From the NCBI GenBank assembly GCA_910587645.1, contig CAJUNA010000006.1, forward strand, positions 62,001 through 126,000: a stretch of 64,000 nt of DNA. The letters run 5' to 3'. The notes beneath the pieces are model-generated. The model was not told where the DNA came from, did no database searches, and saw nothing but the letters and a program-made list of their open reading frames with translations. This document shows, piece after piece, positions 42,560 to 50,640 of the stretch; the first letter of the stretch is position 1; the number at the start of each line of letters is the position of its first letter. The position numbers were made by a program, and so were the translations under genes. The stretch is from an uncultured Oscillospiraceae bacterium. GTDB lineage: Bacteria; Bacillota; Clostridia; Oscillospirales; Oscillospiraceae.

Positions 42560-43266
42560 CCGCCGGGACGCTGGACCTGCTGGCCCTGGCGAAGCAGGGG
42601 GATGAAGCCGCCACCGCCCAAGTGCTGGAGGAAAACAGCGGCCTGATCTGGGCGGTGGTCCGCCGTTATTTCGGCAAGGGCGTGGAGCCGGACGATTTGT
42701 ACCAGTTGGGCTGCCTGGGGTTTATCAAGGCGGTGCGGGGCTTTGACGCGGCCTATGGAACCCAGTTTTCCACCTATGCGGTGCCGAAGATTGCGGGGGA
42801 AATCCGCCGCTATCTGCGGGACAATGGGCTGATTAAGGTGGGCCGGACGATCCGGGAACAGAGTATCAGCATCTACACTGCCCGGGAACGGCTGCGGGCG
42901 CAGTTGGGCCGGGAACCAGCCTTGTCGGAGCTGAGCGAAGCCACAGGGCTGTCGCCGGAGGAAATTGCTATGGCGGAGCTTGCCGCCGCGCCGCCGGACA
43001 GCTTGCAGCAGGAAAACGCCGATGGCTTGACTTTGGAATCCACCCTCGCCTCCCCGGTGACGGAGGAGCATCTGTTGGAGCGCATCGCTTTGCGTTCAGC
43101 GATCGATGCCCTGCCGGAGCAGGAAAAGGAGACGGTTTTGCTGCGTTTCTACAAGGGCCTGACCCAGCAGCAGTGCGCGAAGATACTGGGTGTGAGCCAG
43201 GTGCAGGTGTCCCGCTTGGAAAAACGGGCGATTGAAAAGCTGCGGGGGGAAATGGCGGGGCCATAG
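42556..43266 (+). CDS. sigF: RNA polymerase sigma factor F (forespore)
   Basis: A 236-residue sigma-70 family factor for early forespore genes. Region 2 contains GCLGFIKAVRGFDAAYGTQFSTYAVPKIAGEIRR (quoted in part: GFDAAYGTQFSTYAVPKI). Region 3 follows at VGRTIREQSISIYTARERL. Region 4 has GLTQQQCAKILGVSQVQVSR, the -35-binding helix-turn-helix. GTG overlaps the spoIIAB stop, giving coupled translation without a strong ribosome-binding site. Position after spoIIAB distinguishes it from the related sigma G. Confidence 0.94.
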   Translation: MTAGTLDLLALAKQGDEAATAQVLEENSGLIWAVVRRYFGKGVEPDDLYQLGCLGFIKAVRGFDAAYGTQFSTYAVPKIAGEIRRYLRDNGLIKVGRTIREQSISIYTARERLRAQLGREPALSELSEATGLSPEEIAMAELAAAPPDSLQQENADGLTLESTLASPVTEEHLLERIALRSAIDALPEQEKETVLLRFYKGLTQQQCAKILGVSQVQVSRLEKRAIEKLRGEMAGP

Positions 43267-43311
43267 ACGGGAAAAGAGGGGAGCGGGATGCTCTCCTCTT
43301 TTTACAAAAGG

Positions 43312-44685
43312 TTACTCTACCTTCGGAAGCTGCGCCAGGCTCTTGGCGATATCCTCATCGGAGGGAATGACGCTGTGCATCTCGCCGTTGTGGAATTTCT
43401 CGTAGGCCACCAGGTCGAAATACCCTGTGCCTGTCAGGCCGAAAAGGATGGTTTTTGCTTCCCCGGTCTCTTTGCACTTTTTCGCTTCATTCACCGCAGC
43501 CAAAATCGCGTGGCTGCTCTCCGGGGCGGGGAGGATGCCCTCTACCCGGGCAAACTCCTCCGCCATCTGGAAGACATCGGTCTGATTGACCGCTATGGCT
43601 TCCATATACCCATCGGCGTAAAGCTGGCTGAGGGTGGAACTCATGCCATGGAACCGTAGCCCGCCCGCGTGGTCGGCGGAAGGCATGAAGCCGCTGCCCA
43701 GGGTGTACATCTTTGACAGCGGACACACCATGCCGGTATCGCAGAAGTCGTAGGCGTATTTCCCCCTGGTGAAAGAGGGGCAGGACGCAGGCTCTACGGC
43801 GATGAAACGGTAGTCGGCTTCTCCACGGAGTTTTTCGCCCATGAAGGGGGCGATGAGGCCGCCTAAATTGCTGCCGCCGCCGGCGCAGCCGATGATGATG
43901 TCCGGCTTTACGCCGTACTTGTCCAGGGCGATTTTGCTTTCCAGGCCGATGATGGACTGGTGCAGCATCACTTGGTTGAGGACGCTGCCCAGAACATAGC
44001 GGTAGCCCGGGGTGGATACGGCGGTCTCCACCGCTTCGCTGATGGCACAGCCCAGTGACCCGCTGGTGCCCGGAAACTCCGCCAGGATTTTCCGCCCCAC
44101 CGCAGTGGTCTCGGAGGGGGAGGGCGTGACGGAGGAGCCGTAGACCTTCATCACTTCCCGCCGGAAGGGCTTCTGCTCATAGGAGCATTTTACCATAAAT
44201 ACCTTGCAGTCCAGCCCCAAATACCCGCAGGCCATGGACAGGGCGGTGCCCCACTGCCCCGCGCCGGTCTCGGTGGTGACGCCCTTGAGCCCCTGCTTCT
44301 TGGCGTAGTACGCCTGGGCGATGGCGGAATTCAGTTTGTGGGAACCGGAGGTGTTGTTGCCCTCGAATTTATAGTAAATCTTGGCGGGGGTTTGCAGTTT
44401 TTCCTCCAGGCAGTAGGCCCGGACCAGGGGGGAGGGGCGGTACATCTTGTAAAAGTCCCGGATTTCCTGGGGAATCTCAAAATAGGCGGTGGTACCGTCA
44501 AGCTCCTGGGCCACCAGCTCCTTGCAGAACACGGCCTCCAGTTCGCCGGCGGTCATGGGCTTTCCTGTGCCGGGGTTGAGCAGGGGGGCGGGCTTGTTTT
44601 TCATGTCCGAGCGGAGGTTGTACCAAGCCCTGGGCATTTCGTCCTCGGAGAGGTAGATTTTGTAGGGGATTTTGTTTTCGCTCAT
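43312..44685 (-). CDS. trpB2: Tryptophan synthase beta-like protein (TrpB2 type)
   Basis: A 457-residue PLP enzyme of the long TrpB2 branch. It has the PLP lysine Lys117 in GNNTSGSHKLNSA, the GAGQWGTALSMA loop, and the phosphate cup CAGGGSNLGG. TrpB2 proteins condense indole and serine, sometimes without TrpA; no trpA or other trp genes are near. AAAAAGGAG precedes the ATG. The leader is a T-box with a UGG specifier, so the gene is probably switched on when charged tRNA-Trp is low. That supports a role in tryptophan supply or indole salvage. Confidence 0.93.
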   Translation of the reverse strand: MSENKIPYKIYLSEDEMPRAWYNLRSDMKNKPAPLLNPGTGKPMTAGELEAVFCKELVAQELDGTTAYFEIPQEIRDFYKMYRPSPLVRAYCLEEKLQTPAKIYYKFEGNNTSGSHKLNSAIAQAYYAKKQGLKGVTTETGAGQWGTALSMACGYLGLDCKVFMVKCSYEQKPFRREVMKVYGSSVTPSPSETTAVGRKILAEFPGTSGSLGCAISEAVETAVSTPGYRYVLGSVLNQVMLHQSIIGLESKIALDKYGVKPDIIIGCAGGGSNLGGLIAPFMGEKLRGEADYRFIAVEPASCPSFTRGKYAYDFCDTGMVCPLSKMYTLGSGFMPSADHAGGLRFHGMSSTLSQLYADGYMEAIAVNQTDVFQMAEEFARVEGILPAPESSHAILAAVNEAKKCKETGEAKTILFGLTGTGYFDLVAYEKFHNGEMHSVIPSDEDIAKSLAQLPKVE

Positions 44686-44714
44686 GGTTTTTTCTCCTTT
44701 TTGTCAGTTTGTCC

Positions 44715-45003
44715 CGGGACAAAAGAAAACGCTTCTGTCCCTAGCTTTCTCTGCTGGGACAGAAGCGATACATTACACTTCTGCGGTGCCACCCGGCTTG
44801 ACGCTTGCAGCGTCCACTCAGCGCGTACCAACATACGCCGGTTTTGATAACGGAGATCCCCTCCGGCTCGCCTACTTGCCCATGCGTTCGGTCTGCCCTC
44901 GAAAGCCCATTCAGCCCGGCTCCGCCCGCCCCGGTTCCACCAATCCGGCGCTCTCTGTGGGGTGCCCGCCCAGCCTACTTACACTTCCTCAACGGTTTAT
45001 TGG
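44715..45003 (-). promoter_or_regulatory. Tryptophan T-box riboswitch before trpB2
   Basis: Read on the minus strand, a structured Stem I (GTAAGTAGG, AGAGAG, distal loop GGATTGGTGGAACCGG) leads to GAAUGGGC. Its UGG (44909-44907) is the likely tryptophan specifier. The T-box core GGGTGGCACCGCAG is at 44794-44781. Its UGGC bulge would pair with GCCA, fitting the G discriminator base of tRNA-Trp. The terminator (12-base stem CGCTTCTGTCCC, 44730-44767) is followed by TTTTCTTTT. The promoter is at 45008-45036. Confidence 0.9.
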
Positions 45004-45007
45004 GGGT

Positions 45008-45036
45008 AGTGTAGCACGGGGAGGGAGGTTTGTCAA
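45008..45036 (-). promoter_or_regulatory. Promoter of the trpB2 T-box transcript
   Basis: TTGACA (45036-45031) and TACACT (45013-45008) on the minus strand are 17 bases apart, just ahead of the T-box. Confidence 0.85.
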
Positions 45037-45078
45037 GTGCTTTTTACCGGATCCACCCGTATTCTGCCGGAGAAGGGG

Positions 45079-45435
45079 CTACCGCTTCTCTCCTGGGCGG
45101 AACACCAGCGCGGCCATCAGGGAGAACAGCACTGCCGCGGCGATGCCCCCCGCCGTGGCCGTCAGCCCACCGGTCATTACCCCCAGCCAGCCCCTTTCCC
45201 CTACGGCTTTCGCCACGCCTTTGGCCAGGTTAGAGCCAAAGCCCGTCAGGGGGACGGCTGCTCCCGCACCGCCCCAGTTGGCAATCGGCCCGTACACACC
45301 GATGGCCTCCAAAAATACGCCGGCTACTACATACCCCGTCAGAATACGGGCAGGGGTCAGTTTGGTTTTGTCTATGAAAATCTGCCCGATGGCACATAGG
45401 ATGCCTCCGCACAGGAACGCGTTGAGATACTGCAT
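45079..45435 (-). CDS. spoVAE: Stage V sporulation protein AE
   Basis: A 118-residue membrane protein of the SpoVA channel that moves dipicolinic acid into the spore and out at germination. It has three to four hydrophobic helices (LNAFLCGGILCAIGQIFIDK, ILTGYVVAGVFLEAIGVY, GIAAAVLFSLMAALVF) and the family motif PLTGFGSNLAKGVAKAV. AGGAGGA precedes ATG. It lies 15 bases after the truncated spoVAD, the normal order in spoVAC-AD-AE, but spoVAC and most of spoVAD are missing, so its normal promoter has been cut off. Confidence 0.92.
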   Translation of the reverse strand: MQYLNAFLCGGILCAIGQIFIDKTKLTPARILTGYVVAGVFLEAIGVYGPIANWGGAGAAVPLTGFGSNLAKGVAKAVGERGWLGVMTGGLTATAGGIAAAVLFSLMAALVFRPGEKR

Positions 45436-45450
45436 ACATAAGTCCTCCTC

Positions 45451-45840
45451 CTAACATTTTTCGATAGTTACCGCGTGGCAGACTGAGGGGATGCTCTCTC
45501 CCTGGAAGCTGGAAGTGGGCGAAAGCAGGGCGCCGGTGGGGGCGAACAGGATCTTTTTCAGATGGTTCTCCTCCATCTGCCGCAGCAGATATCCGCACAG
45601 GACCGATGCCGAGCAGCCGCATCCGCTGGCCCCGGCGTGCATGTCCTGGCGCTGGATATCGTAGAGGAGCATTCCGCAGTCCTGGTAATTTTGGCGCATG
45701 TCGATGCCATCGTTTTCAAAAAATTCGGTAACAATCTGGTGCCCAAGTACCCCCAGATCCCCGGTCAGCACAAGGTCGTAATCCTCCGGTTTGGTTCCGG
45801 TAGCCTTGAAGTGGGCGGAGAGGGTGTCATAGGCGGCGGG
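45451..45840 (-). pseudogene. spoVAD: C-terminal fragment of spoVAD, cut by the recombinase element
   Basis: The frame encodes the last 130 residues of SpoVAD, starting PAAYDTLSAHFKATG and running through VLTGDLGVLG, NYQDCGMLLYD, GASGCGCSASVLCGYLL and FAPTGALLSPTSSFQGESIP to the normal end. A whole SpoVAD has about 330-340 residues, so two thirds are absent. The frame stays open to a TAA at 45880-45882, but the residues before PAAY are unlike SpoVAD. They lie within 30 bases of the recombinase stop codon at 45869, so the break is at about 45841-45869. No start codon with a good ribosome-binding site exists; GTG at 45771 would give only 106 residues. Confidence 0.85.
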
Positions 45841-45868
45841 GGAAGAGGTCCGGTTAGACCCATAAAAT

Positions 45869-47557
45869 TCAGCCGGCCTTTATGGGGGCGGCGTGTTCCT
45901 CCAGCAGATCGAGAAGCCGCTGGTATTCGTCCTGATACCTGAAGTCAATGGTAATGGTTCCGCCCTCGTGGACGTAGATCATTTCGATCAGCTCAACGAT
46001 TACCTCCCTTGTCAGCTCGGTGATGTTGCGGTATTTCAGAAAGTGCTGCGTGAACCGGTTTTCTGTGCCGGTGGTTTCCTGGTACCGCCTGATCTCCTCC
46101 TCGATGTTGGCGGCGGCTTGCTCAAGCTGCGCTAGCTGCCGGTCAAACTTTTCTTTTAGGGAAAGATATTCCGATTGGGAGAGGATTCCGGATTTCCAGT
46201 CGGGGTAAAGATCCATTTTGAACTGAGAAATTTTTGCGTGTTCCTGTTTCTTCATGGCAAGCATCGCGTCCAGCCGGGACGGCCTGTGGGCCTTGGCATT
46301 CTGTTCCTTGAGCGATTGCAATACGCTGTCTATGGAAACGGCTAGCTGGATTTGTGATTGAATGGTGGCGAGTACGGCCTGGTACAGCTTTTCTTCCCGG
46401 ATGGTATGCTTTGTACAGGCGGTTCCGCCGCCTTTGCGGAAGGTTTGACAGACGTAGTAGTAATACTTTTTATACGGCTGTACGGCGGTCTTTTTCCCCA
46501 TGGCCCGCCGGCAGTCCGCGCAGCGGATATACCCACCGAAGATGCTGACGTGGGTCACGCCCGGCGCTGTCCTGGTGTCGCGGCGGAGCAACTGCTGCAC
46601 TGTTTCAAATTGTTCCCGGGGGATGACCGCTTCGTGGGTGTCCGGAACGATGATCCACTTTTCTTCCGGTACAGTGGTGCAGACCTGAACCTTGTAGCTT
46701 TTGATTTTGGTTTTGCTCTGCACCATGTCCCCGGTGTATATGCGGTTTTTCAGGATCCTTTTCACAGAGGAATCCGGCCACAGGCCATCGCAAAGCTCGC
46801 CTGTGGGATGCCTGTACGGATAGCCAAGCTGCTTCTTATACATCGTTGGACTAGGAACGCCAAGCTGATTCAGCTTTTTGGCAATACCGATGATGCTCAT
46901 TCCACCTAAAAACCATTGGTAGATGCTGCGGACAACCTCCGCGGCGGCGGGGTCGATCACTAGATGATGGCGGTCCGCCGGATCCTTGCGGTATCCGTAG
47001 GACGCAAAGGAACCAATGAATTCCCCCTTGCTGCGTTTCCGGTCCAGGGATGCCCGTACCTTGTTGGAAATATCCCGGCAATATTCATCGTTCATCACGT
47101 TTTTGAAGGATACGAGGGCATTGTTGATGGATGCCGGGTCTTTGACGCTGTCGATGCGGTCTACAACGGAGATGAACCGGATATTGAGCAGCGGGAAAAT
47201 CATTTCAAGATACTGGCCGACTAAAATATAGTTCCTGCCCAGGCGGGAGAGGTCTTTTACAATAATACAGTTCACGCCGCCCTTCTTCACATCGGAAATC
47301 ATCCGCTCAAAGTCCGGGCGCGCAAAAGTGGTTCCGCTCCAGCCATCGTCTACATATTCGCCGGCAAATGCAATATCGTCATGCTGCTCGATATATTCGT
47401 GGGTGATGTCTTTTTGAGAGCCGATGCTGTCGCTCTCCTCCTTATCGCCGTCCTCTCTTGATATGCGCAGATACTCGGCGGCCTTCCATTGGACGGAAGG
47501 CGGGGGAGCGCCCTGCTTGCGTTTCAAATATTCGTCATATCTGTTTCCTTGTGCCAT
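45869..47557 (-). CDS. Large serine recombinase
   Basis: A 562-residue site-specific recombinase. The catalytic domain (about 30-165) has the nucleophile serine in AAEYLRISRED, then KDLSRLGRNYILVGQYLE. A recombinase domain follows (YGYRKDPADRHHLVID ... LNQLGVPSPTMYKKQ). A zinc-ribbon region (RCADCRRAMGKK ... VCQTFRKGGGTACTKH) and a coiled coil (MKKQEHAKISQFKMD ... LEQAAANIEEEIRRYQ) complete the plan. It resembles TnpX-like enzymes of clostridial transposons and the integrases that excise elements from sporulation genes. GGAGG six bases before ATG sets the start. All domains look intact. Confidence 0.93.
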   Translation of the reverse strand: MAQGNRYDEYLKRKQGAPPPSVQWKAAEYLRISREDGDKEESDSIGSQKDITHEYIEQHDDIAFAGEYVDDGWSGTTFARPDFERMISDVKKGGVNCIIVKDLSRLGRNYILVGQYLEMIFPLLNIRFISVVDRIDSVKDPASINNALVSFKNVMNDEYCRDISNKVRASLDRKRSKGEFIGSFASYGYRKDPADRHHLVIDPAAAEVVRSIYQWFLGGMSIIGIAKKLNQLGVPSPTMYKKQLGYPYRHPTGELCDGLWPDSSVKRILKNRIYTGDMVQSKTKIKSYKVQVCTTVPEEKWIIVPDTHEAVIPREQFETVQQLLRRDTRTAPGVTHVSIFGGYIRCADCRRAMGKKTAVQPYKKYYYYVCQTFRKGGGTACTKHTIREEKLYQAVLATIQSQIQLAVSIDSVLQSLKEQNAKAHRPSRLDAMLAMKKQEHAKISQFKMDLYPDWKSGILSQSEYLSLKEKFDRQLAQLEQAAANIEEEIRRYQETTGTENRFTQHFLKYRNITELTREVIVELIEMIYVHEGGTITIDFRYQDEYQRLLDLLEEHAAPIKAG

Positions 47558-47578
47558 AAGATACCTCCAACAAAATGT

Positions 47579-47640
47579 GGGCCGCATGATATGGCTGCAT
47601 TACACAACCTTATTATATCACACGGCCCAGGCAGATTAAA
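47579..47640 (-). promoter_or_regulatory. Recombinase promoter with inverted repeat
   Basis: On the minus strand TTTAAT (47640-47635) and TATAAT (47617-47612) are 17 bases apart. An imperfect 14-base inverted repeat (12 of 14 matching; arms 47579-47592 and 47615-47628, GGGCCG-N2-TGATAT) overlaps the -10 and the early transcript, suggesting an operator or leader hairpin. Confidence 0.65.
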
Positions 47641-47884
47641 TGGATTTTGATAACAGATTGCAAACGCGCTGCTGTAAAGTGTCGCCACTTTTTCCAGAAA
47701 AAGATACATGGACGCCGGTATCGCCCACACGGAAAAGATAAGGGTTCCCTACGGCTTGCAGAAAAGTAAAAATTTTACCTTCGGCATCGCTGTCCGGGAT
47801 TTTAACCTTGGAAATGTCCGGAAGGGAGTACTTGTCGAAATCCGCTGCGTACAGCTTTTTTTCTGCTTGTTCCTTGTAATCCAA
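47636..47884 (-). CDS. Small mobile-element protein (DUF6870-like)
   Basis: An 82-residue protein matching the pattern of small DUF6870 proteins found on clostridial integrative elements: an acidic-helical start (EQAEKKLYAADFDKYSL), DISKVKIPDSDAEGKIFTFL and the end segment NPYLFRVGDTGVHVSFS. Its function is unknown. The start is probably TTG at 47884, with AGGAGG eight bases before it; the longer frame from 47902 would include the ribosome-binding site. It sits 79 bases upstream of the recombinase and overlaps its promoter. Confidence 0.68.
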   Translation of the reverse strand: MDYKEQAEKKLYAADFDKYSLPDISKVKIPDSDAEGKIFTFLQAVGNPYLFRVGDTGVHVSFSGKSGDTLQQRVCNLLSKSI

Positions 47885-47942
47885 TGTGCGTACCTCCTGC
47901 AAGTTCCAAACATATATTAACCAAAAATTCCAACAATAAAAC

Positions 47943-47984
47943 GAGCAGTTGAAAGGGATCCATTCAGATCCCCTTCAACTGCTC
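47943..47984. terminator. Terminator between cobQ and the recombinase element
   Basis: An 18-base stem (GAGCAGTTGAAAGGGATC, one mismatch) closes a six-base loop. GTTTTATT follows on the minus strand, so it serves cobQ, 20 bases after its stop. Confidence 0.9.
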
Positions 47985-48003
47985 CTTTTGCCAAGGCTGT
48001 CTT

Positions 48004-49467
48004 CTAATTTTTCACGCCGAGGATGCGGTAAACCAGTTCCATATCCAAATTTGCCCGCACCGCGTCCGCCAGCAGATCATACTGTCTCTCCCGATAGGCT
48101 CCTGGGTCAAAAGACCCTAATTGGGACGGATCCACGCCCTTTTTCCCGCACAGCGCGGCTAGGACCGCGTCCGCCACGCCTGGCGCGTCAAATACGCCAT
48201 GGAGGTAAGTGCCATAAACGCTGTCCTGTCCGGTAAGCGCGGGCCGGGTTTCCTGGCTGCGCCCCATGTGAATCTCATAGCCTTCATAGGCCATTCCTGA
48301 CAGCGGGGCCAGCAGGCCTTCCACCGCTCCGAACACGCCTTTAGCCTGGGACTGCACTTTTTCTCCATGGAACACGGTGTCCATATCCAGCAGCCCCAGA
48401 CCGGCGATTTTCGTCCCTGGCTCGGCTTCAACCCCCTTGGGGTCGGTGATGCTCCGTCCCAGCATTTGATAGCCGCCGCAGATGCCTACAACCAGTGTTC
48501 CACGGGACGCCGCTTGCTTTACTGCCGCTTCCAGGCCGCTTTGCCGCAGCCACTTCAAATCGCCGATGGTACTTTTTGTCCCAGGAATGACAATCATATC
48601 CGGTGCGCCCAGTCCCCGGGTATTTTCTACATAGCGCACCGAAACATTTTCATAGCGTTCAAAGGGGCCAAGATCCGTAAAGTTGGAAATTCTTGGGAGC
48701 CGTATCACGGCAATATCAATGAGCTTTGCCGCTGCGTCCCGCGTGAATCTCTCCGACAGGCTGTCCTCATCGTCAATGTCCACATGCAGATAGGGGACAA
48801 CTCCCGCCACAGGTACACCGCACAATTTCTCTAGCTGCGCAAGCCCCGGCGCCAGGATGGAGCGGTCGCCCCGGAATTTATTGATGACAACGCCCTTTAT
48901 CCGCTTTTTTTCCTCCTCGTCCAACAGTGCGATGGTGCCGTAGAGCTGGGCGAACACACCGCCCCGGTCGATGTCGCCCACCAGCAGCACCGGGGCATCT
49001 ACCATTTTTGCAAGCCCCATATTGACGATATCGTCCTGTTTGAGATTGATTTCCGCAGGGCTTCCAGCGCCTTCGATAACGATGATATCAAACGTAGCGG
49101 CAAGGCTGTCATATGCTGCCTGAACCGCCGGAAAAAATTCTGGTTTTCGCCGGTAATACTCAGATGCGCGCATATTCCCGTGGACAATTCCGTTTACAAT
49201 GACTTGGCTGCCCATGTCTGTGGTGGGCTTGAGAAGGATGGGGTTCATGCGTACATCGGGCGGGATACCGGCAGCTTCGGCCTGAACAACTTGCGCTCTT
49301 CCCATCTCACCGCCGCTGGCGGTGATGAAGGAATTCAGCGCCATGTTTTGACTTTTGAAAGGGGCGGTTTTATAGCCGTCCTGCTTCAGCACCCGGCATA
49401 ATCCTGCCGCGAGGAGGGTTTTTCCCGCATTGGACATGGTGCCTTGGATCATAATGTTTTTTGCCAT
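48004..49467 (-). CDS. cobQ: Cobyric acid synthase
   Basis: A 487-residue amidotransferase of cobalamin synthesis (CobQ/CbiP) that amidates four side chains of adenosyl-cobyrinic diamide. The N-terminal ATPase part has IMIQGTMSNAGKTLLAAGL and KSQNMALNSFIT. The C-terminal type 1 glutamine amidotransferase has VVGICGGYQMLGRSI with the active Cys and GTYLHGVFD with the His. AGGAG nine bases before ATG supports the start. It follows cobD by 20 bases. Base composition is a little lower in GC than the spo and repair genes, like the adjacent recombinase block. Confidence 0.95.
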   Translation of the reverse strand: MAKNIMIQGTMSNAGKTLLAAGLCRVLKQDGYKTAPFKSQNMALNSFITASGGEMGRAQVVQAEAAGIPPDVRMNPILLKPTTDMGSQVIVNGIVHGNMRASEYYRRKPEFFPAVQAAYDSLAATFDIIVIEGAGSPAEINLKQDDIVNMGLAKMVDAPVLLVGDIDRGGVFAQLYGTIALLDEEEKKRIKGVVINKFRGDRSILAPGLAQLEKLCGVPVAGVVPYLHVDIDDEDSLSERFTRDAAAKLIDIAVIRLPRISNFTDLGPFERYENVSVRYVENTRGLGAPDMIVIPGTKSTIGDLKWLRQSGLEAAVKQAASRGTLVVGICGGYQMLGRSITDPKGVEAEPGTKIAGLGLLDMDTVFHGEKVQSQAKGVFGAVEGLLAPLSGMAYEGYEIHMGRSQETRPALTGQDSVYGTYLHGVFDAPGVADAVLAALCGKKGVDPSQLGSFDPGAYRERQYDLLADAVRANLDMELVYRILGVKN

Positions 49468-49487
49468 TTCCCAGTGCTCCTATTGAT

Positions 49488-50570
49488 CTAAAAGTCTATT
49501 TTAACGTTAACGCTTGCCGGAGCGGAAACCTCCCGCAGTGCTTCCAGCAGCTTTTGATTCTCCCAAGGCTGCTTTACCGCTACCCGGTAAAATCCTTCTC
49601 CCAACCCTACGTAGTTCCCACAGTCACGAATCAGAATCCCTCTTTCCAGCAGAGGCAGAAAAAGTGGGATCCTGCTTTTGAAAAGTAAATAATTCCCCTG
49701 GGAGGGATACACGGAAAAGCCTATTTTCTCCAGGTTTGTGGCCATTTTAGGCCGCTCTTCTTGAATCAGTGTCCGTGCCTTTTCTAAAAAAGAATTTTCC
49801 TTTAATGCGGCCACGCCGGCGAATTGCGCTGGCAGGGAAACGTTCCACGGCTGTGCCCGGCGGCTCATCGCCGCCAGCAGCTTTTCCTCTTTGCAGAGAC
49901 AATACCCTAACCGCAGTCCAGCCATCCCATAGCTTTTAGTAAACGCCTTTAAAATAAACAAACCTGGAAAACTGGAAAGCATTTCCGCCATAGACGCTTC
50001 GCGGCCGCCATCGCTCAATTCTAAAAAGCACTCATCGAGAAAGAGCCGGATACCCCGCTGCTTGCAAATGCTGCAAATTTCTGCCAAAAGCCCCGGTTCT
50101 ATCAACATCCCTGTGGGATTATTGGGATTGCAGAGGAAAACGGTTTGACAACTTGTTTGCCGCAATTCCTCCAGAAATTCTGCTGTGACCGCAAAGCCAT
50201 CCTCTTTCCGTAAATGAAAATGGGCGGCTTTCAGACCCGCCGCCTCCAGGGCAGCTTCGTATTCAGAAAAAGTGGGTACCGCCAAGAGTGCGCCGCCCTT
50301 TCCGATAACGCCGCAATAGGCGTAAATCAACTCCGCTGCCCCGCAGCCACAGAGGATTGCTTCCACCGGCACACCCTCCCGGGCCGCAAGAGCCGCCGTC
50401 AGTTCCCGACAACCGGGATCAGGATATTGACATAGCCGCCCCGCCGATTCAACCACTGCCTGCATGACAGATTCCGGTGTCCCTAAGGGGTTTGTGTTGA
50501 CGGAAAAATCCAGGTTCACGGTGTGTCCGAACAAATCGCCGCCGTGTGGATTCGCGGTCTGATACAGCAT
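49488..50570 (-). CDS. cobD: L-threonine-O-3-phosphate decarboxylase
   Basis: A 360-residue aminotransferase-fold PLP enzyme of the CobD type, making aminopropanol phosphate for the cobalamin nucleotide loop. It shows the family start NPHGGDLFGHTVNLDFSVNTNPLG (given in part: LDFSVNTNPLG), LCNPNNPTG, and the PLP lysine in LKAFTKSYGMAGLRLGY. Histidinol-phosphate aminotransferase is the main alternative, but the N-terminus and the cobQ neighbour favour CobD. GAGGA seven bases before the ATG at 50570 is preferred over ATG 50591. The rest of the cobalamin pathway and any cobalamin riboswitch are not in the window. Confidence 0.85.
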   Translation of the reverse strand: MLYQTANPHGGDLFGHTVNLDFSVNTNPLGTPESVMQAVVESAGRLCQYPDPGCRELTAALAAREGVPVEAILCGCGAAELIYAYCGVIGKGGALLAVPTFSEYEAALEAAGLKAAHFHLRKEDGFAVTAEFLEELRQTSCQTVFLCNPNNPTGMLIEPGLLAEICSICKQRGIRLFLDECFLELSDGGREASMAEMLSSFPGLFILKAFTKSYGMAGLRLGYCLCKEEKLLAAMSRRAQPWNVSLPAQFAGVAALKENSFLEKARTLIQEERPKMATNLEKIGFSVYPSQGNYLLFKSRIPLFLPLLERGILIRDCGNYVGLGEGFYRVAVKQPWENQKLLEALREVSAPASVNVKIDF

Positions 50571-50598
50571 AACCAAGTCCTCACATTGCATAACAAAT

Positions 50599-50622
50599 AG
50601 GAGACCGCAAAAGCGGCCTCCT
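50599..50622 (-). terminator. Terminator between lexA and cobD
   Basis: On the minus strand AGGAGGCCGC pairs with GCGGTCTCCT (one G-T pair) around TTTT, followed by ATTTGTT, 18 bases after the lexA stop. The short T-run may allow read-through to cobD. Confidence 0.75.
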
Positions 50623-50640
50623 GGAAAGCCATCCGTAAGA

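Larger units (their letters stand above)
45841..47884 (-). mobile_element. Edge of a large-serine-recombinase element inserted in spoVAD
   Basis: The recombinase gene and a small mobile-element-type gene are visibly lower in GC than the flanking spo genes. The recombinase stop sits at the spoVAD break, as expected when the integrase lies at an element end. The other end was not found: the next genes are cobQ, cobD and lexA, and no spoVAD 5' half or spoVAC appears up to base 64000. This is either a remnant or one side of a rearrangement. The end at 47884 is only the edge of the last recognisable mobile gene. Confidence 0.65.

Noticed and set aside
45869..50640. An intact excisable element ending between cobD and lexA
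   Set aside because: If so, the spoVAD 5' half should appear at the far end, but the sequence there is the lexA terminator and gene. The element as seen cannot restore spoVAD by simple excision.
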